This document shows positions 24,752 through 33,889 of a stretch of 64,000 nucleotides of DNA, in pieces; within the stretch, counting starts at the first letter, position 1; the number at the start of each line of letters is the position of its first letter. The translations under genes and the position numbers were made by a program. Under the pieces are notes generated by a model. That model was not told the origin of the DNA and searched no databases. It saw nothing but the letters and a program-made list of their open reading frames with translations. The DNA is from Bacillus sp. FJAT-42376 (GTDB taxonomy: Bacteria; Bacillota; Bacilli; Bacillales; Bacillaceae), in contig NZ_CP033906.1 of assembly GCF_003816055.1 (NCBI RefSeq), positions 2,976,001-3,040,000 of the forward strand, in the 5' to 3' direction.

Positions 24752-24779
24752 TAAAAAACCTGCCTCACATCGGCAGGTA
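24752..24779 (-). terminator. Terminator after the beta-helix gene
   Basis: ACCTGCC and GGCAGGT enclose a 7-nt loop and are followed by TTTTTTAT on the minus strand. It marks the probable main 3' end of the eps operon, with read-through needed for the next gene. Confidence 0.85.
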
Positions 24780-24906
24780 ACGTTCAAAGTTATCGTTAAA
24801 TAAGAAGGTATCAGCAAGTTTTGCTTACGTTCGTGCAGAATACATACCCTCCAGCAAAATCGGTCAGGGCGCTGGGATTTTACTGGTTCATCTAATCACA
24901 GCTGCG

Positions 24907-27030
24907 CTAAAAAATAACATTGCTGGATAAGTACTCATTGTTCTTGTACTTAAGTGCCGAGTTTTGAAAAACATTTTCTTTTGTGATTACTCTTGTCGCC
25001 TTAGAAGGAACCACATCCACAGAAACCCCAATCCTGCCGTTAAAGCCGTTGAATAAATTATCTTGAATCAAAGCAAGCTTTCCATTAAATTCTTTATCGA
25101 TACTAACTAGCGGTCCACTGCCACTTTGGGTTGAGTACTGAATAATGCAGCCTTTTAATATGAAATTTTGGAAAATATTTTTCACTTTTACTACCCGGCC
25201 GGTGCTTCCTTTAATCTCGGATGTAAGGATTGTTAGTTGCTTTATGGAAGCAGTGACCGATAGAATATCATCTGTTCCATTTGAATCAAACATACAGTTT
25301 AAAAAAGTATATTTGGCATCCGTATTTCCTGGTATACCAAGAGTAAAATTGCATACTTGACCCGGTCCGCCTATAAATTTGCATCCGGTATATGATCCGG
25401 GAACCAGACCTGTTGTCTTTAATAGATTAAAAAAGATGGAATGGTTGTATATCCAGCCATCGGAAGTTCCATTCATTATATAATTCAGGTAATTACTATC
25501 TGGACCTTCAAAAACACAATCCGTAAAGATTTGAGGCTGTTTTTCTAAAGTAAGAGTATAGAAAAATTCTGAAAAAGAGGTGCTTTTTTGCTGGTCATTA
25601 AAAAACTTGCAGCCTTTGAAATTTACTGTATAGGCCATTTCTTTTGAAACGGTTATACCGCAATTATGAAACATATTATTATATAGAAGCATTTGTCTGC
25701 CGATTCCCTGTATCCTTAAAGAACACCCATAAAAATAATTCTGTCCAAGCAAGATTTCACCTGCCAATATAGAACTGGCTTTATCAAAATAATTATTTGC
25801 TATAATAACACTGTCTGCCCCTTCATTTATGGCCAAGGAAGCATATTTGGTGATGGCAGTCATTCGATTGTTGGTGATGTGTATAAATTTCCCGTCTACG
25901 GCAACTATGTTATAGCCGCTGATGTAAGAGAAATTATTTCCATCTATATAAATGAACTGATTTAAATCATAGCCATCTTCTATATCAACTCCTGCTTGGG
26001 GATCTGTACCGCTTATATGATGTATGTCACAGGATTTAATATAGATATGTTTACCGCCCGTTACACTGATGCCCTGACGTCTGCAATGGTGCAAAACGCA
26101 ATTTTCAATACTTACGTTTCTGGGGAATTGAGGGACCCTTACAGTAATAAGCGTATTCTTTTCAGATGGAAGTTTACTCTGATGAATAACTACCTTTGCA
26201 TATGCCGCTCCTTCCATTAAATCAACTTCATCAAAAAATTTAATCATTCTGGCAGCTGAAAGATATTCATGAGTATTACTAAAGAAATATAAATCATAGT
26301 ATTGAGATTGAATATCCGAGCCCAATTCTCCATATCCATTTCCATACAAACCGAAATACCCAAAATTTTGTATCTCCTGTTTAGTCAGGTCAATCCTTAT
26401 GTTTGAACGAATCCGGTTATCTTCTGCACTGTTTTTCCCGTCTGCCGGATTAATGCCTCCCGGCTCGAAGGATCCTCCAAAGCGATATTCTTCCAGCAGC
26501 CCAAAAAGATTGGAGGTGCTGATCGCGTCACCTGTACAATCATAAATCTCTAAGTGATCCAAAGTAATAAACCTGCAATTAGCAGAGGACTCCGTTCCAA
26601 TCCGGATACCCATACCCCATTCATGAGTACCTTCTATTGACTTGTAATCGTGATGGATCCTGTCTCCCTGAATAATCCCGTTTGTAATTCTAGCATGCAC
26701 TTGATTGGTGTAACTAATAACAGCATACCCTGAGAGACTATTGTCTCTTATTTTAAATGTAGACCCATTTAAATTTAATGTCATATAACTAGCAGGGTGA
26801 ATAGGGTTATTTTCATCAATTAAATAAGTTCCCGCTGGAAAAACAAGTTCAGCATACCCTTCATTACGTGCCCATTTTATGGCTTCATTAATACCCTTTG
26901 AAGTATTTACTGCATCTTGTCCCACGTTATTAATTTTCCAGCGGTCCAGTTCCAATCTGTAAGAGCCAAAAAATCCATATGAGTTTCCATTTTGTAAGCC
27001 GCTCAATCCGTTTTTTTTCTCCTCACTCAT
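24907..27030 (-). CDS. Right-handed parallel beta-helix protein
   Basis: This protein of about 707 residues has the pectate-lyase/tailspike beta-helix pattern: an N-terminal GQDAVNTSKGINEAIKWA and AELVFPAGTYLI block, then many short repeats such as ARITNGIIQGD, VSIENCVLHHC and IYIKSCDIHHISG. Such proteins cleave or modify polysaccharides. No signal peptide is visible, so a cytoplasmic role, or export by another route, must be considered. ATG at 27030 has AAGGATGAG upstream; a TTG seven codons earlier is possible. It is the last gene before the eps terminator and may be a modifying or depolymerising enzyme. Confidence 0.75.
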   Translation of the reverse strand: MSEEKKNGLSGLQNGNSYGFFGSYRLELDRWKINNVGQDAVNTSKGINEAIKWARNEGYAELVFPAGTYLIDENNPIHPASYMTLNLNGSTFKIRDNSLSGYAVISYTNQVHARITNGIIQGDRIHHDYKSIEGTHEWGMGIRIGTESSANCRFITLDHLEIYDCTGDAISTSNLFGLLEEYRFGGSFEPGGINPADGKNSAEDNRIRSNIRIDLTKQEIQNFGYFGLYGNGYGELGSDIQSQYYDLYFFSNTHEYLSAARMIKFFDEVDLMEGAAYAKVVIHQSKLPSEKNTLITVRVPQFPRNVSIENCVLHHCRRQGISVTGGKHIYIKSCDIHHISGTDPQAGVDIEDGYDLNQFIYIDGNNFSYISGYNIVAVDGKFIHITNNRMTAITKYASLAINEGADSVIIANNYFDKASSILAGEILLGQNYFYGCSLRIQGIGRQMLLYNNMFHNCGITVSKEMAYTVNFKGCKFFNDQQKSTSFSEFFYTLTLEKQPQIFTDCVFEGPDSNYLNYIMNGTSDGWIYNHSIFFNLLKTTGLVPGSYTGCKFIGGPGQVCNFTLGIPGNTDAKYTFLNCMFDSNGTDDILSVTASIKQLTILTSEIKGSTGRVVKVKNIFQNFILKGCIIQYSTQSGSGPLVSIDKEFNGKLALIQDNLFNGFNGRIGVSVDVVPSKATRVITKENVFQNSALKYKNNEYLSSNVIF

Positions 27031-27063
27031 TCTTTTCTCATCCTTTTTCAATAAACTATTCGT

Positions 27064-27318
27064 TCAAGGAAGAGAATGACTGTACAAAAACACAGTCAGA
27101 TGATGTTTATCATGAAAGAAAAAAACGCTTGTTTCGTTTAAAAGATTGCTTTTACAAAAACGGATTAAGGAGTATGATCCTTTCCAGACGATGTGAGGTA
27201 TATAGTCGAAGGCAATACCCTCTATATCCCAAATCGGATTATACCTTTTATCCTTAGTTATATCCCGTTTCATCATCATGGGGTCATTTCCATAGGTAAG
27301 CATCCAGCTTTTTTCCAC
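27064..27318 (-). CDS. Doubtful 84-codon ORF between flippase and beta-helix genes
   Basis: An open frame starting at GTG (MEKSWMLTYGNDPMMMKRD), without a clear ribosome binding site, fills most of the 290-nt gap. The frame is open even further upstream, into the end of the flippase gene. I recognise no family. It could be a remnant of a transferase gene lost from the operon or a small real gene; the aromatic-rich composition is not decisive. Confidence 0.3.
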   Translation of the reverse strand: MEKSWMLTYGNDPMMMKRDITKDKRYNPIWDIEGIAFDYIPHIVWKGSYSLIRFCKSNLLNETSVFFFHDKHHLTVFLYSHSLP

Positions 27319-27338
27319 GCTGAAATCCTTCCATTCCT

Positions 27339-28901
27339 TTAAAGATTCACATCCAATTTTCTGCTCTTCAATTTTTTGGAAATGGATGAAAGAGCACCTA
27401 GTCCAACCATTTTTACATAGAGGAATTCTTTTGTTCGACAGAATAGTAGAGAGTAAATGAAACTCGGCACAACCAGACTCAACGTCCCTTTAATTAAAAG
27501 GGATAAGAAATTCTCTTCAAGTTTGAAAGTCAAAAGCTGACTTAATGCAGAAGTAATCAGGCATGCGAGGATGGTTAACATACCATATAAACAATAGCTT
27601 TTAAAGTAATGAGCTAAAGAGGCATTAAATATATATTTATACACGAGTCGAGGAATATTCCAAAAACTGGTTAAAATATTACTCAGCATCGTACCGATAA
27701 AAATTCCGGCTAATCCAATTAGATGAACCAAAAGAATAGAAGCAGCTAAATTGATAGCAGCCTCCACTAGTGACATGTACTTATCCTGCTCGAAAATCCC
27801 TGCTTTCACTTTAAAAATAGTAATGGTTGCTCTCATGCTCTTCATGTAAAAATCCATTAAAATCAAGATAAAGACAGCACTGTCAAGCAAATACCCTTCT
27901 CCCAGCCACACATTTATGAAGGGCTCGATTGTGTGAAAGGAGAAAATAACCGAAACAGAAAATATCCAGAAACTCACGAAATTGGATACCTTGAATGTAA
28001 AATACTGTTTTTCACTGCTTTCAGTTGCAATCAAGTTCCCTACACTCTCACTCGCTCCACTAATAATAGGCTTTACTATAGAAGCAATCTGATTAATGAT
28101 CATGGAGTAGTTGGAGTAAATACCCAAAATAGAGATATTAATAAAAGTTGCTATCAATATTGTATCCGTGCTAAATACTAAATACGTACCAATATTGCTA
28201 ATAAACAGGGCCTTTACGTTCTTAATAAGGGACCTTTTCTCTTCTTCCGAAATTGACAGCTTAGTTTTCGTTTTAATATAGGGATATCTTTTTTCAGCAA
28301 TCAGTCCGCTTATTACTGCTTCTGCAAGAGACATTCCTAATTCTACCAGCAAGTACAGAATATAGTTGTGAGTATAAATCAAAATGACCAGTCTGAGGAG
28401 AGTTGTCGACAATTGAACAGCAAAATATAAAGTGGATAAAATATAGGCTTTTTGATCAGCGTTTATGAGTGCGATGCGATGAGCATTAAAATAATAGATG
28501 AGATTTTTAAAAACAAAAATTAAATAGACAATGGTTAAGTTCTCAATCGCCTCTTCCCCTTTCAAAATAAATCCCAGGAAGGGCAAGAATAACAAACTAA
28601 GCACCAAAATAATGACTGCAAGGAAGGAATACGCCTTTTTGTATAATTGGATATATGCAATGATTTTTTCTTTATTCCCTTCTGACATGGGCTTATACAG
28701 GTGGTATACAATACTCATGCCTATGCCGCTCTCAACCAGTGCAAGCATGGAAATAACATTGGTAAAAAACCCATTGAGCCCAAGGTAATCCGGGCCTAGA
28801 TAATCAATAAAAATTTTCCTGGATACAAAACCTACAGCTGTCATGACGAGCTGGGAAACGACCAGTACAGCAATATTTTTCAAAGAGTTTTTTATTCTCA
28901 T
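27339..28901 (-). CDS. Oligosaccharide flippase (Wzx/EpsK-like)
   Basis: This 520-residue integral membrane protein is predicted to have 12-14 helices and the MATE/MOP polysaccharide-transporter N-terminus (VVSQLVMTAVGFVSRKIFID, then YLGPDYLGLNGFF). It would flip the lipid-linked repeat unit across the membrane for Wzy-type polymerisation, partnering with the EpsG-like protein at 34.7-35.8 kb and the Wzz-like protein at 41.8-42.5 kb. It follows the pyruvyl transferase gene by 13 nt. Confidence 0.9.
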   Translation of the reverse strand: MRIKNSLKNIAVLVVSQLVMTAVGFVSRKIFIDYLGPDYLGLNGFFTNVISMLALVESGIGMSIVYHLYKPMSEGNKEKIIAYIQLYKKAYSFLAVIILVLSLLFLPFLGFILKGEEAIENLTIVYLIFVFKNLIYYFNAHRIALINADQKAYILSTLYFAVQLSTTLLRLVILIYTHNYILYLLVELGMSLAEAVISGLIAEKRYPYIKTKTKLSISEEEKRSLIKNVKALFISNIGTYLVFSTDTILIATFINISILGIYSNYSMIINQIASIVKPIISGASESVGNLIATESSEKQYFTFKVSNFVSFWIFSVSVIFSFHTIEPFINVWLGEGYLLDSAVFILILMDFYMKSMRATITIFKVKAGIFEQDKYMSLVEAAINLAASILLVHLIGLAGIFIGTMLSNILTSFWNIPRLVYKYIFNASLAHYFKSYCLYGMLTILACLITSALSQLLTFKLEENFLSLLIKGTLSLVVPSFIYSLLFCRTKEFLYVKMVGLGALSSISKKLKSRKLDVNL

Positions 28902-28914
28902 CTATTCTCATTTC

Positions 28915-30054
28915 CTATTCAAGAAGATTAAATGATTCTGCTTCCATGGTTAGTGCACAATTTATATATGTTTTAGAAAAATTCATCCATCTTTGTATAA
29001 TTTCTTCCGAATATTCGAAGTTGATTGGCTCACGGAACACATCCCTGCTCCTTTGTTCTGAAGATTGAACGATTCGGTCCGAAAGATTTAGTTCCTCCAA
29101 TAAGTCACGCATTCTTGTATTGATTGATTCACTCCTGTAGAAAATAGCAAACGGAATTCTAAAAATGATTGAAAACACAGCTGCATGATAAGAATTCGAA
29201 ATGACATATTTAGCATTTTTTATTAAAGAGACAAACATCAGAGGACCTATAAATCGAAAATTTTTGTCTCCATAGTTTCTCATTCCTGTACTGATTGTAT
29301 AAATTTTCAACCCCGTTTCTTTAGCCAGATCGATTGCTAATTTTTTTATATGATGATTATTCTCAAAGTCATATATTAATATATATTCTCCTGGGATTTT
29401 CTCGTTGCCCAGTTCTTCCCAGCAATTTTTCCCCAGAAGAAATACGGGGTCCAGAACACTTACTGCACTATCTATTTTTAATTTTTTCAGTAATTCTACT
29501 CCGCTTTTTTCTCTCACTGATATTAAGTGTAAGTTTTTCACTTGCGTATAGACAAACGTCTCCAGCTCTTTATCAATAAAGTCTGTAGCAAAACTAGGGG
29601 CATAAGAAGCCCGCCGTTTACCTGGAGGTACAAAATCCAAATAGAATGCAGGATCCTTGCCATTTTGATGCAGGCTGTTCCATATTTGATCGCTCCCGCA
29701 AATGTAAGCATCTGCAATCGGCGGATTATTTTTCAGCTCTTTATTTGACTTATATTCTTTGTCCGTTAGAATTAAGTATTTTTCAGTAAATTGGTCAAAG
29801 GCTTTTTTTCTTTTAAGGGCTATTAGTCTTCCTGGAAATTTCAACGTTATATAAAATAACCTAGCCGGTATACTCTTTTCCCATTTTGGATTGTCAATGC
29901 TGAAGAAATTGTAATCTTTACTTAAATAATCTGGTCTGTAATTTATTATCACTGTCTCATGGCCGCAGTTTATCAAGTATTTCATCAATGCATAGGCCTG
30001 GAGAGATGCCCCATGATTGTAGACATTGTGGCTGGTGATTGTACAAATCTTCAT
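28915..30054 (-). CDS. Polysaccharide pyruvyl transferase family protein
   Basis: This 379-residue protein has the PF04230 pattern: N-terminal YNHGASLQAYALMKYL, then YICGSDQIWNS, APSFATDFI and, near the C-terminus, VISNSYHAAVFSIIFRIPF. It would add ketal-linked pyruvate to a sugar of the exopolysaccharide and so give it negative charge. It is comparable to EpsI/EpsO of B. subtilis. It lies between the aminotransferase and flippase genes in the eps operon. Confidence 0.88.
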   Translation of the reverse strand: MKICTITSHNVYNHGASLQAYALMKYLINCGHETVIINYRPDYLSKDYNFFSIDNPKWEKSIPARLFYITLKFPGRLIALKRKKAFDQFTEKYLILTDKEYKSNKELKNNPPIADAYICGSDQIWNSLHQNGKDPAFYLDFVPPGKRRASYAPSFATDFIDKELETFVYTQVKNLHLISVREKSGVELLKKLKIDSAVSVLDPVFLLGKNCWEELGNEKIPGEYILIYDFENNHHIKKLAIDLAKETGLKIYTISTGMRNYGDKNFRFIGPLMFVSLIKNAKYVISNSYHAAVFSIIFRIPFAIFYRSESINTRMRDLLEELNLSDRIVQSSEQRSRDVFREPINFEYSEEIIQRWMNFSKTYINCALTMEAESFNLLE

Positions 30055-30078
30055 TGAGGTCCACTTCCTTAAGCAAAG

Positions 30079-31236
30079 TTAATAGGTCTGAAGGATTTTT
30101 TTTACAATTCCAATTATGCGCATCTGATCCTCGTTGGATAAGTTTGAGCCTGAAGGAAGACAAATTCCATTTTTAAAAACATAGGTGGAGAAATCTTTAT
30201 CCATATGGGCATAAAATTTCCGGCCTTTAAAAATGGGCTGTAAATGAAGAGGTTTCCATACCGGCCGGACTTCTATATTCTCCTCGGACATGGCACGAAT
30301 TAAATGATTTACCGAAGACCCTGTCTCTTCTCCTGAAATCATTAATGCTGTGAGCCAACGATTTGATTTCGTTTCTTGCAGCTCTGGCATAAAGTGAACA
30401 CCCTTTAAATCTGATAAATCCTTTTTATATAAATCAAAAATTGCTCTTCTGGCAGCTACCCGGTCATCTAGTATTTTTAATTGAGCCCTGCCGATTCCTG
30501 CTAATACATTACTCAATCGATAATTAAAACCGATGGAACTGTGCTGATAATGAACTGCAGGATCCCTTGACTGGGATGCAAGGAATTTTGCCTTTTCAAT
30601 TGCATCTATATCATTTGATACAAGCATTCCCCCGCCTGATGTAGTAATAATCTTGTTGCCATTGAACGAATAAATCCCGAAGTAGCCAAATGTTCCGCTC
30701 GATTTGCCTTTATACTCGGAGCCTAGTGATTCTGCTGCATCTTCTATCATCGGAACATCATATAAATTGCATAGAGTAATCAGCTCATCCATTTTGGCAC
30801 TTTGCCCATAAATATTTACGACAATAACTGCTTTGGGAAGAGTGCCTTTCTCCGCTGCATCTTTTAGTGCTCTTTCCAATGCGTAAGGAGACATGTTCCA
30901 TGTATCTGGTTCAGAGTCTATAAAAACCGGATCGGCCCCTTGATACAAAATAGGATTAGCCGTAGCAACAAAAGTAAGGGAAGAGCAGAATACAGTATCT
31001 CCTTGTTTTACACCCAATAAAATAAGAGCCAGATGAATCGCTGCTGTACCTGAGCTAACGGCAGCGGCGGCTCTGACTCCAGTTTTCTGAGCAAGCTCTT
31101 CTTCAAAAGCGTCCACATTTGGACCTAGAGGAGCAATCCAATTCGTATGAAAAGCTTCATTAATATACTCAAGTTCTTTCCCGCTCATATGCGGAGGCGA
31201 CAAGTAGATTCTCTTTTGCATAATGGCCTGTTCCAT
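30079..31236 (-). CDS. epsN: DegT/DnrJ/EryC1-family sugar aminotransferase (EpsN-like)
   Basis: This 385-residue PLP enzyme has the catalytic lysine in FNGNKIITTSGGGML and family blocks VSSGTAAIHLALILLG and IEDAAESLGSEYKG. With EpsC (dehydratase) and EpsM (acetyltransferase) it forms the UDP-N,N'-diacetylbacillosamine route. AAGGGAGGAGATTTAA precedes the ATG, directly after the epsM stop codon. EpsC-L-M-N in one operon mirrors B. subtilis and the Campylobacter Pgl pathway. Confidence 0.92.
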   Translation of the reverse strand: MEQAIMQKRIYLSPPHMSGKELEYINEAFHTNWIAPLGPNVDAFEEELAQKTGVRAAAAVSSGTAAIHLALILLGVKQGDTVFCSSLTFVATANPILYQGADPVFIDSEPDTWNMSPYALERALKDAAEKGTLPKAVIVVNIYGQSAKMDELITLCNLYDVPMIEDAAESLGSEYKGKSSGTFGYFGIYSFNGNKIITTSGGGMLVSNDIDAIEKAKFLASQSRDPAVHYQHSSIGFNYRLSNVLAGIGRAQLKILDDRVAARRAIFDLYKKDLSDLKGVHFMPELQETKSNRWLTALMISGEETGSSVNHLIRAMSEENIEVRPVWKPLHLQPIFKGRKFYAHMDKDFSTYVFKNGICLPSGSNLSNEDQMRIIGIVKKILQTY

Positions 31237-31878
31237 TTAAATCTCCTCCCTTTTGTCTGTCTTTTTTAAATGCGCAGGCACACCATATGCCGTACAATTA
31301 GAGGGAATGTTTTTTATAACACAAGAACCGGCTCCAATTATCGACCGGCTTCCGACCACTACACCAGGTATGAGTGTTGCAGAAGCTCCAATGTGGGTTC
31401 CGCTTCCGACTTGTACATTTCCTGTTAATACTGCATTTGGTGAAATATGAACATAATCAGAGATCATCGTGTCATGTTCAATGATGGATCCGGTATTGAT
31501 GATACTGTGATTTCCGATTTTAGCGGCAGCATTGATTACACTATTTGGCATGACGACTATGCCGCATCCGATAATAGCTGAATGGCTTATAATCGCGCTG
31601 GGGTGAAATAGATTAGCATATCTTTCAGCCGGCAATGCTAATCTTTCTGCCATTCTTTCACGTGTATAGTTATCACCTATGGCAATAAAATATTGATTAG
31701 AATCGTAATTAAAATCGGAGTAAATTGAAACGGGTCCATAAATCATGCCATTCAGTATTTTTTTTTCCGAAAAGGAATCGTCCAGGACTGCTGCAATATT
31801 AAACAATCCACTCAGATTGGCAATCTCCTGAACCACTTTACTGTGTCCGCCGTTTCCAATAATGATAAGGGACTTCAT
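31237..31878 (-). CDS. epsM: Sugar O/N-acetyltransferase (EpsM/PglD-like)
   Basis: This 213-residue enzyme has an N-terminal PglD-type nucleotide-sugar binding domain (MKSLIIIGNGGHSKVVQEIA) and a C-terminal left-handed beta-helix of hexapeptide repeats (VVMPNSVINAAAKIGNHS, GTHIGASATLIPGVVVG). It should acetylate UDP-4-amino-4,6-dideoxy-GlcNAc. It sits tightly between epsL (1 nt) and epsN (0 nt), indicating coupled translation. Confidence 0.92.
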   Translation of the reverse strand: MKSLIIIGNGGHSKVVQEIANLSGLFNIAAVLDDSFSEKKILNGMIYGPVSIYSDFNYDSNQYFIAIGDNYTRERMAERLALPAERYANLFHPSAIISHSAIIGCGIVVMPNSVINAAAKIGNHSIINTGSIIEHDTMISDYVHISPNAVLTGNVQVGSGTHIGASATLIPGVVVGSRSIIGAGSCVIKNIPSNCTAYGVPAHLKKTDKREEI

Positions 31879-31879
31879 A

Positions 31880-32476
31880 TCAGGTCAAGCCGGATCCTTT
31901 AAATTTTTCAGCTGTTGCAAATCCTTCTTGTTGAATTCCTTCAGACTTTAATGCCTTTAAAAATGTAAGAAAAAGAATTTTCATATCAAGTCCAAAGCTC
32001 TGATTACGGATATACCATAGATCAAGTTCAAATTTCTCTTCCCAGGTAATAGCGTTTCTTCCATTTATCTGAGCCCATCCAGTTATTCCCGGTTTAACTT
32101 CGTGCCTTCTTTTCTGCTGCATAGAATAAAGTGGCAAATACTCCATTAATAGAGGCCTTGGTCCTACGAGGCTAATATCCCCTTTAAGAACATTTAACAA
32201 CTGTGGCAGTTCATCTAAACTGTACTTTCTTAGAAATCTCCCAAAAGGGGTTAACCGCTTTTCATCAGGCAGCAATTCAAAATTTTCATCTCTTTCTTCT
32301 GTCATAGACCGGAATTTGAGCAGCAGGAATGGTTTTTCATGGAGACCTGGTCTTGTTTGAGTAAAGAAAACTGGCCGGCCGATTTTCAGCCCTATCAGGG
32401 TGGCAAGTATAATCATAGGAATCAAAAAAATAAGTAATAAAATAAATGCAGCCAGTATATCAAAGGAACGTTTCAA
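31880..32476 (-). CDS. epsL: Initiating sugar-phosphate transferase (EpsL/PglC-like)
   Basis: This 198-residue monotopic phosphoglycosyl transferase has one N-terminal hydrophobic hairpin (about residues 7-30), then GRPVFFTQTRPG, LKFRSMTEERDENFE, SLDELPQLLNVLKGDISLVG and PRPLL. It transfers a sugar phosphate, probably bacillosamine-phosphate, to undecaprenyl phosphate and starts the repeat unit. A GGAGTGAGAAGGG site precedes the ATG. Confidence 0.93.
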   Translation of the reverse strand: MKRSFDILAAFILLLIFLIPMIILATLIGLKIGRPVFFTQTRPGLHEKPFLLLKFRSMTEERDENFELLPDEKRLTPFGRFLRKYSLDELPQLLNVLKGDISLVGPRPLLMEYLPLYSMQQKRRHEVKPGITGWAQINGRNAITWEEKFELDLWYIRNQSFGLDMKILFLTFLKALKSEGIQQEGFATAEKFKGSGLT

Positions 32477-32489
32477 CCCTTCTCACTCC

Positions 32490-32630
32490 TTATCTTGCCT
32501 CATTTATAATTTGCTTTTTAATTTCTTTTATCAACTCTGCTGTTTGGATTTCTTCTCTCTTCTCAGCAATTTGATAAGCGCTAATCATTATTTTTTTCAG
32601 CTGTTCCTGAGTCATTTTTCTGTTTGTCAT
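32490..32630 (-). CDS. Small unknown protein of the eps operon (46 aa)
   Basis: Read directly from the sequence: ATG at 32630 behind AAAGGTGAGAG, 46 codons, product starting MTNRKMTQEQLKKIMISAYQ and ending QIINEAR. It is highly charged and probably two amphipathic helices. It ends 13 nt before the epsL start and begins 29 nt after the preceding glycosyltransferase, so it is embedded in the operon. I recognise no family; the size and helix pattern recall small regulatory or adaptor proteins, but this is only a guess. Confidence 0.6.
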   Translation of the reverse strand: MTNRKMTQEQLKKIMISAYQIAEKREEIQTAELIKEIKKQIINEAR

Positions 32631-32659
32631 TACTCTCTCACCTTTAGTCTTTTTACGGT

Positions 32660-33856
32660 TTAACCGATTAATTTATACAATTTATCTAACTCCGAGGAAT
32701 TATCATAGTTTTCAGCCTTCAAATTATTAGACAGCCGGATCCTTAATTCTTCGTCCTCAATCATATAGGCAATTCCTTCAGCAATTCCTTCAGCACCTAA
32801 AGAGGTAATTTTCCCATCAAATCCATCTTTCACCTGACTTGCGGCTGTTGGGAAGTTTGTAATGACCAACGGTTTCCCTAGAATTTGCGCCTCTTTGACT
32901 GTCACAGCTTTCCCTTCATAGCGTGAAGGCTGAACATAGATGTCACAAGCATTTATATAAGGATAAGGGTTCACTTTTTTGCCCAGCAGAAAAAACCGAT
33001 CCTCTAATTTTAAATCGGCAATCAGCATTTTTAGTTTGGCTTCAAGCGGACCATATCCGACTATGTACCATTCGATGTTATACCCTTCATCAACTAAGCG
33101 TTTGCATGCTTTTACTGCTTCATCAAATCCCTTTGCCGGAGTCAGACGGCCAACTGAAACTAAAATGGTCTTTCTTTTATCTGCTTTAATTTCTGCGGGT
33201 TTAAAGAGTTTTGCCTGCGCTTTTACGAAAGAAGGGGATAGTACATTCTCGATAACGGACGTTTTATATTCTAATAGCGGAAATTCCTTAACAAATGTTT
33301 TCGAGCAATCCTCTGATACGGCGACAATATGATCAAGTTTTTCCCATATTCGCAAATCTGACCTTTTATTTACTTTAATATTGGAATAATCAGTGTGGAT
33401 CCATCCAATTTTCTTTTTGGCTTTCACCTTGGTTCCCACAAAATGATGCGGCCATAGAAATCCAATAGCTGCGTCATATTCCTTTTTTAACTCCGGAAGG
33501 ATAGGAGAAGTGTAATCCCACCCATATTGGATAGTTAAATATCCGGGTTCTTCAATTTTCTTCAGCTTCCCATACACTGCACTGGAGCACCTGGCCAGCA
33601 ATCTTCCCAAGAAAATACGATAATGCTTGGACGTTAATACATTTGCCATTGATTTTCTAAAGGTTGTATAAGCCGGTATTTCAGGAAGCAATTCAGGACC
33701 TTTTGGAAGAAAAGGCATAAACTCCCCTTCATGTTTAAAAAGGAGAAGATCTACGCTGTATTTTGTGTAATCTATCGAATCTAAAAGACCTATCAAACTT
33801 CTTTCTACACCGCCAATAGCAAGATCAAAGGATGAAATTAATATTGATTTCTTCAA
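32660..33856 (-). CDS. Glycosyltransferase family 4
   Basis: This 398-residue GT-B retaining glycosyltransferase has an N-terminal acceptor domain (GGVERSLIGLLDSIDY) and a C-terminal GT1/GT4 domain with VSVGRLTPAKGFDEAVKAC and the E-x7-E motif in RYEGKAVTVKEAQILGKPL. It should add one sugar of the repeat unit at the inner membrane face. No signal peptide. Sugar specificity cannot be read from sequence. Confidence 0.88.
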   Translation of the reverse strand: MKKSILISSFDLAIGGVERSLIGLLDSIDYTKYSVDLLLFKHEGEFMPFLPKGPELLPEIPAYTTFRKSMANVLTSKHYRIFLGRLLARCSSAVYGKLKKIEEPGYLTIQYGWDYTSPILPELKKEYDAAIGFLWPHHFVGTKVKAKKKIGWIHTDYSNIKVNKRSDLRIWEKLDHIVAVSEDCSKTFVKEFPLLEYKTSVIENVLSPSFVKAQAKLFKPAEIKADKRKTILVSVGRLTPAKGFDEAVKACKRLVDEGYNIEWYIVGYGPLEAKLKMLIADLKLEDRFFLLGKKVNPYPYINACDIYVQPSRYEGKAVTVKEAQILGKPLVITNFPTAASQVKDGFDGKITSLGAEGIAEGIAYMIEDEELRIRLSNNLKAENYDNSSELDKLYKLIG

Positions 33857-33889
33857 GGATTTCTCTCCTTTAAATAATCTCTAAGAGAA

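Noticed and set aside
24907..27030. Prophage tailspike locus
   Set aside because: The beta-helix fold occurs in phage tails, but no other phage gene, integrase or lysis gene is nearby, and the gene is in line with the eps operon.
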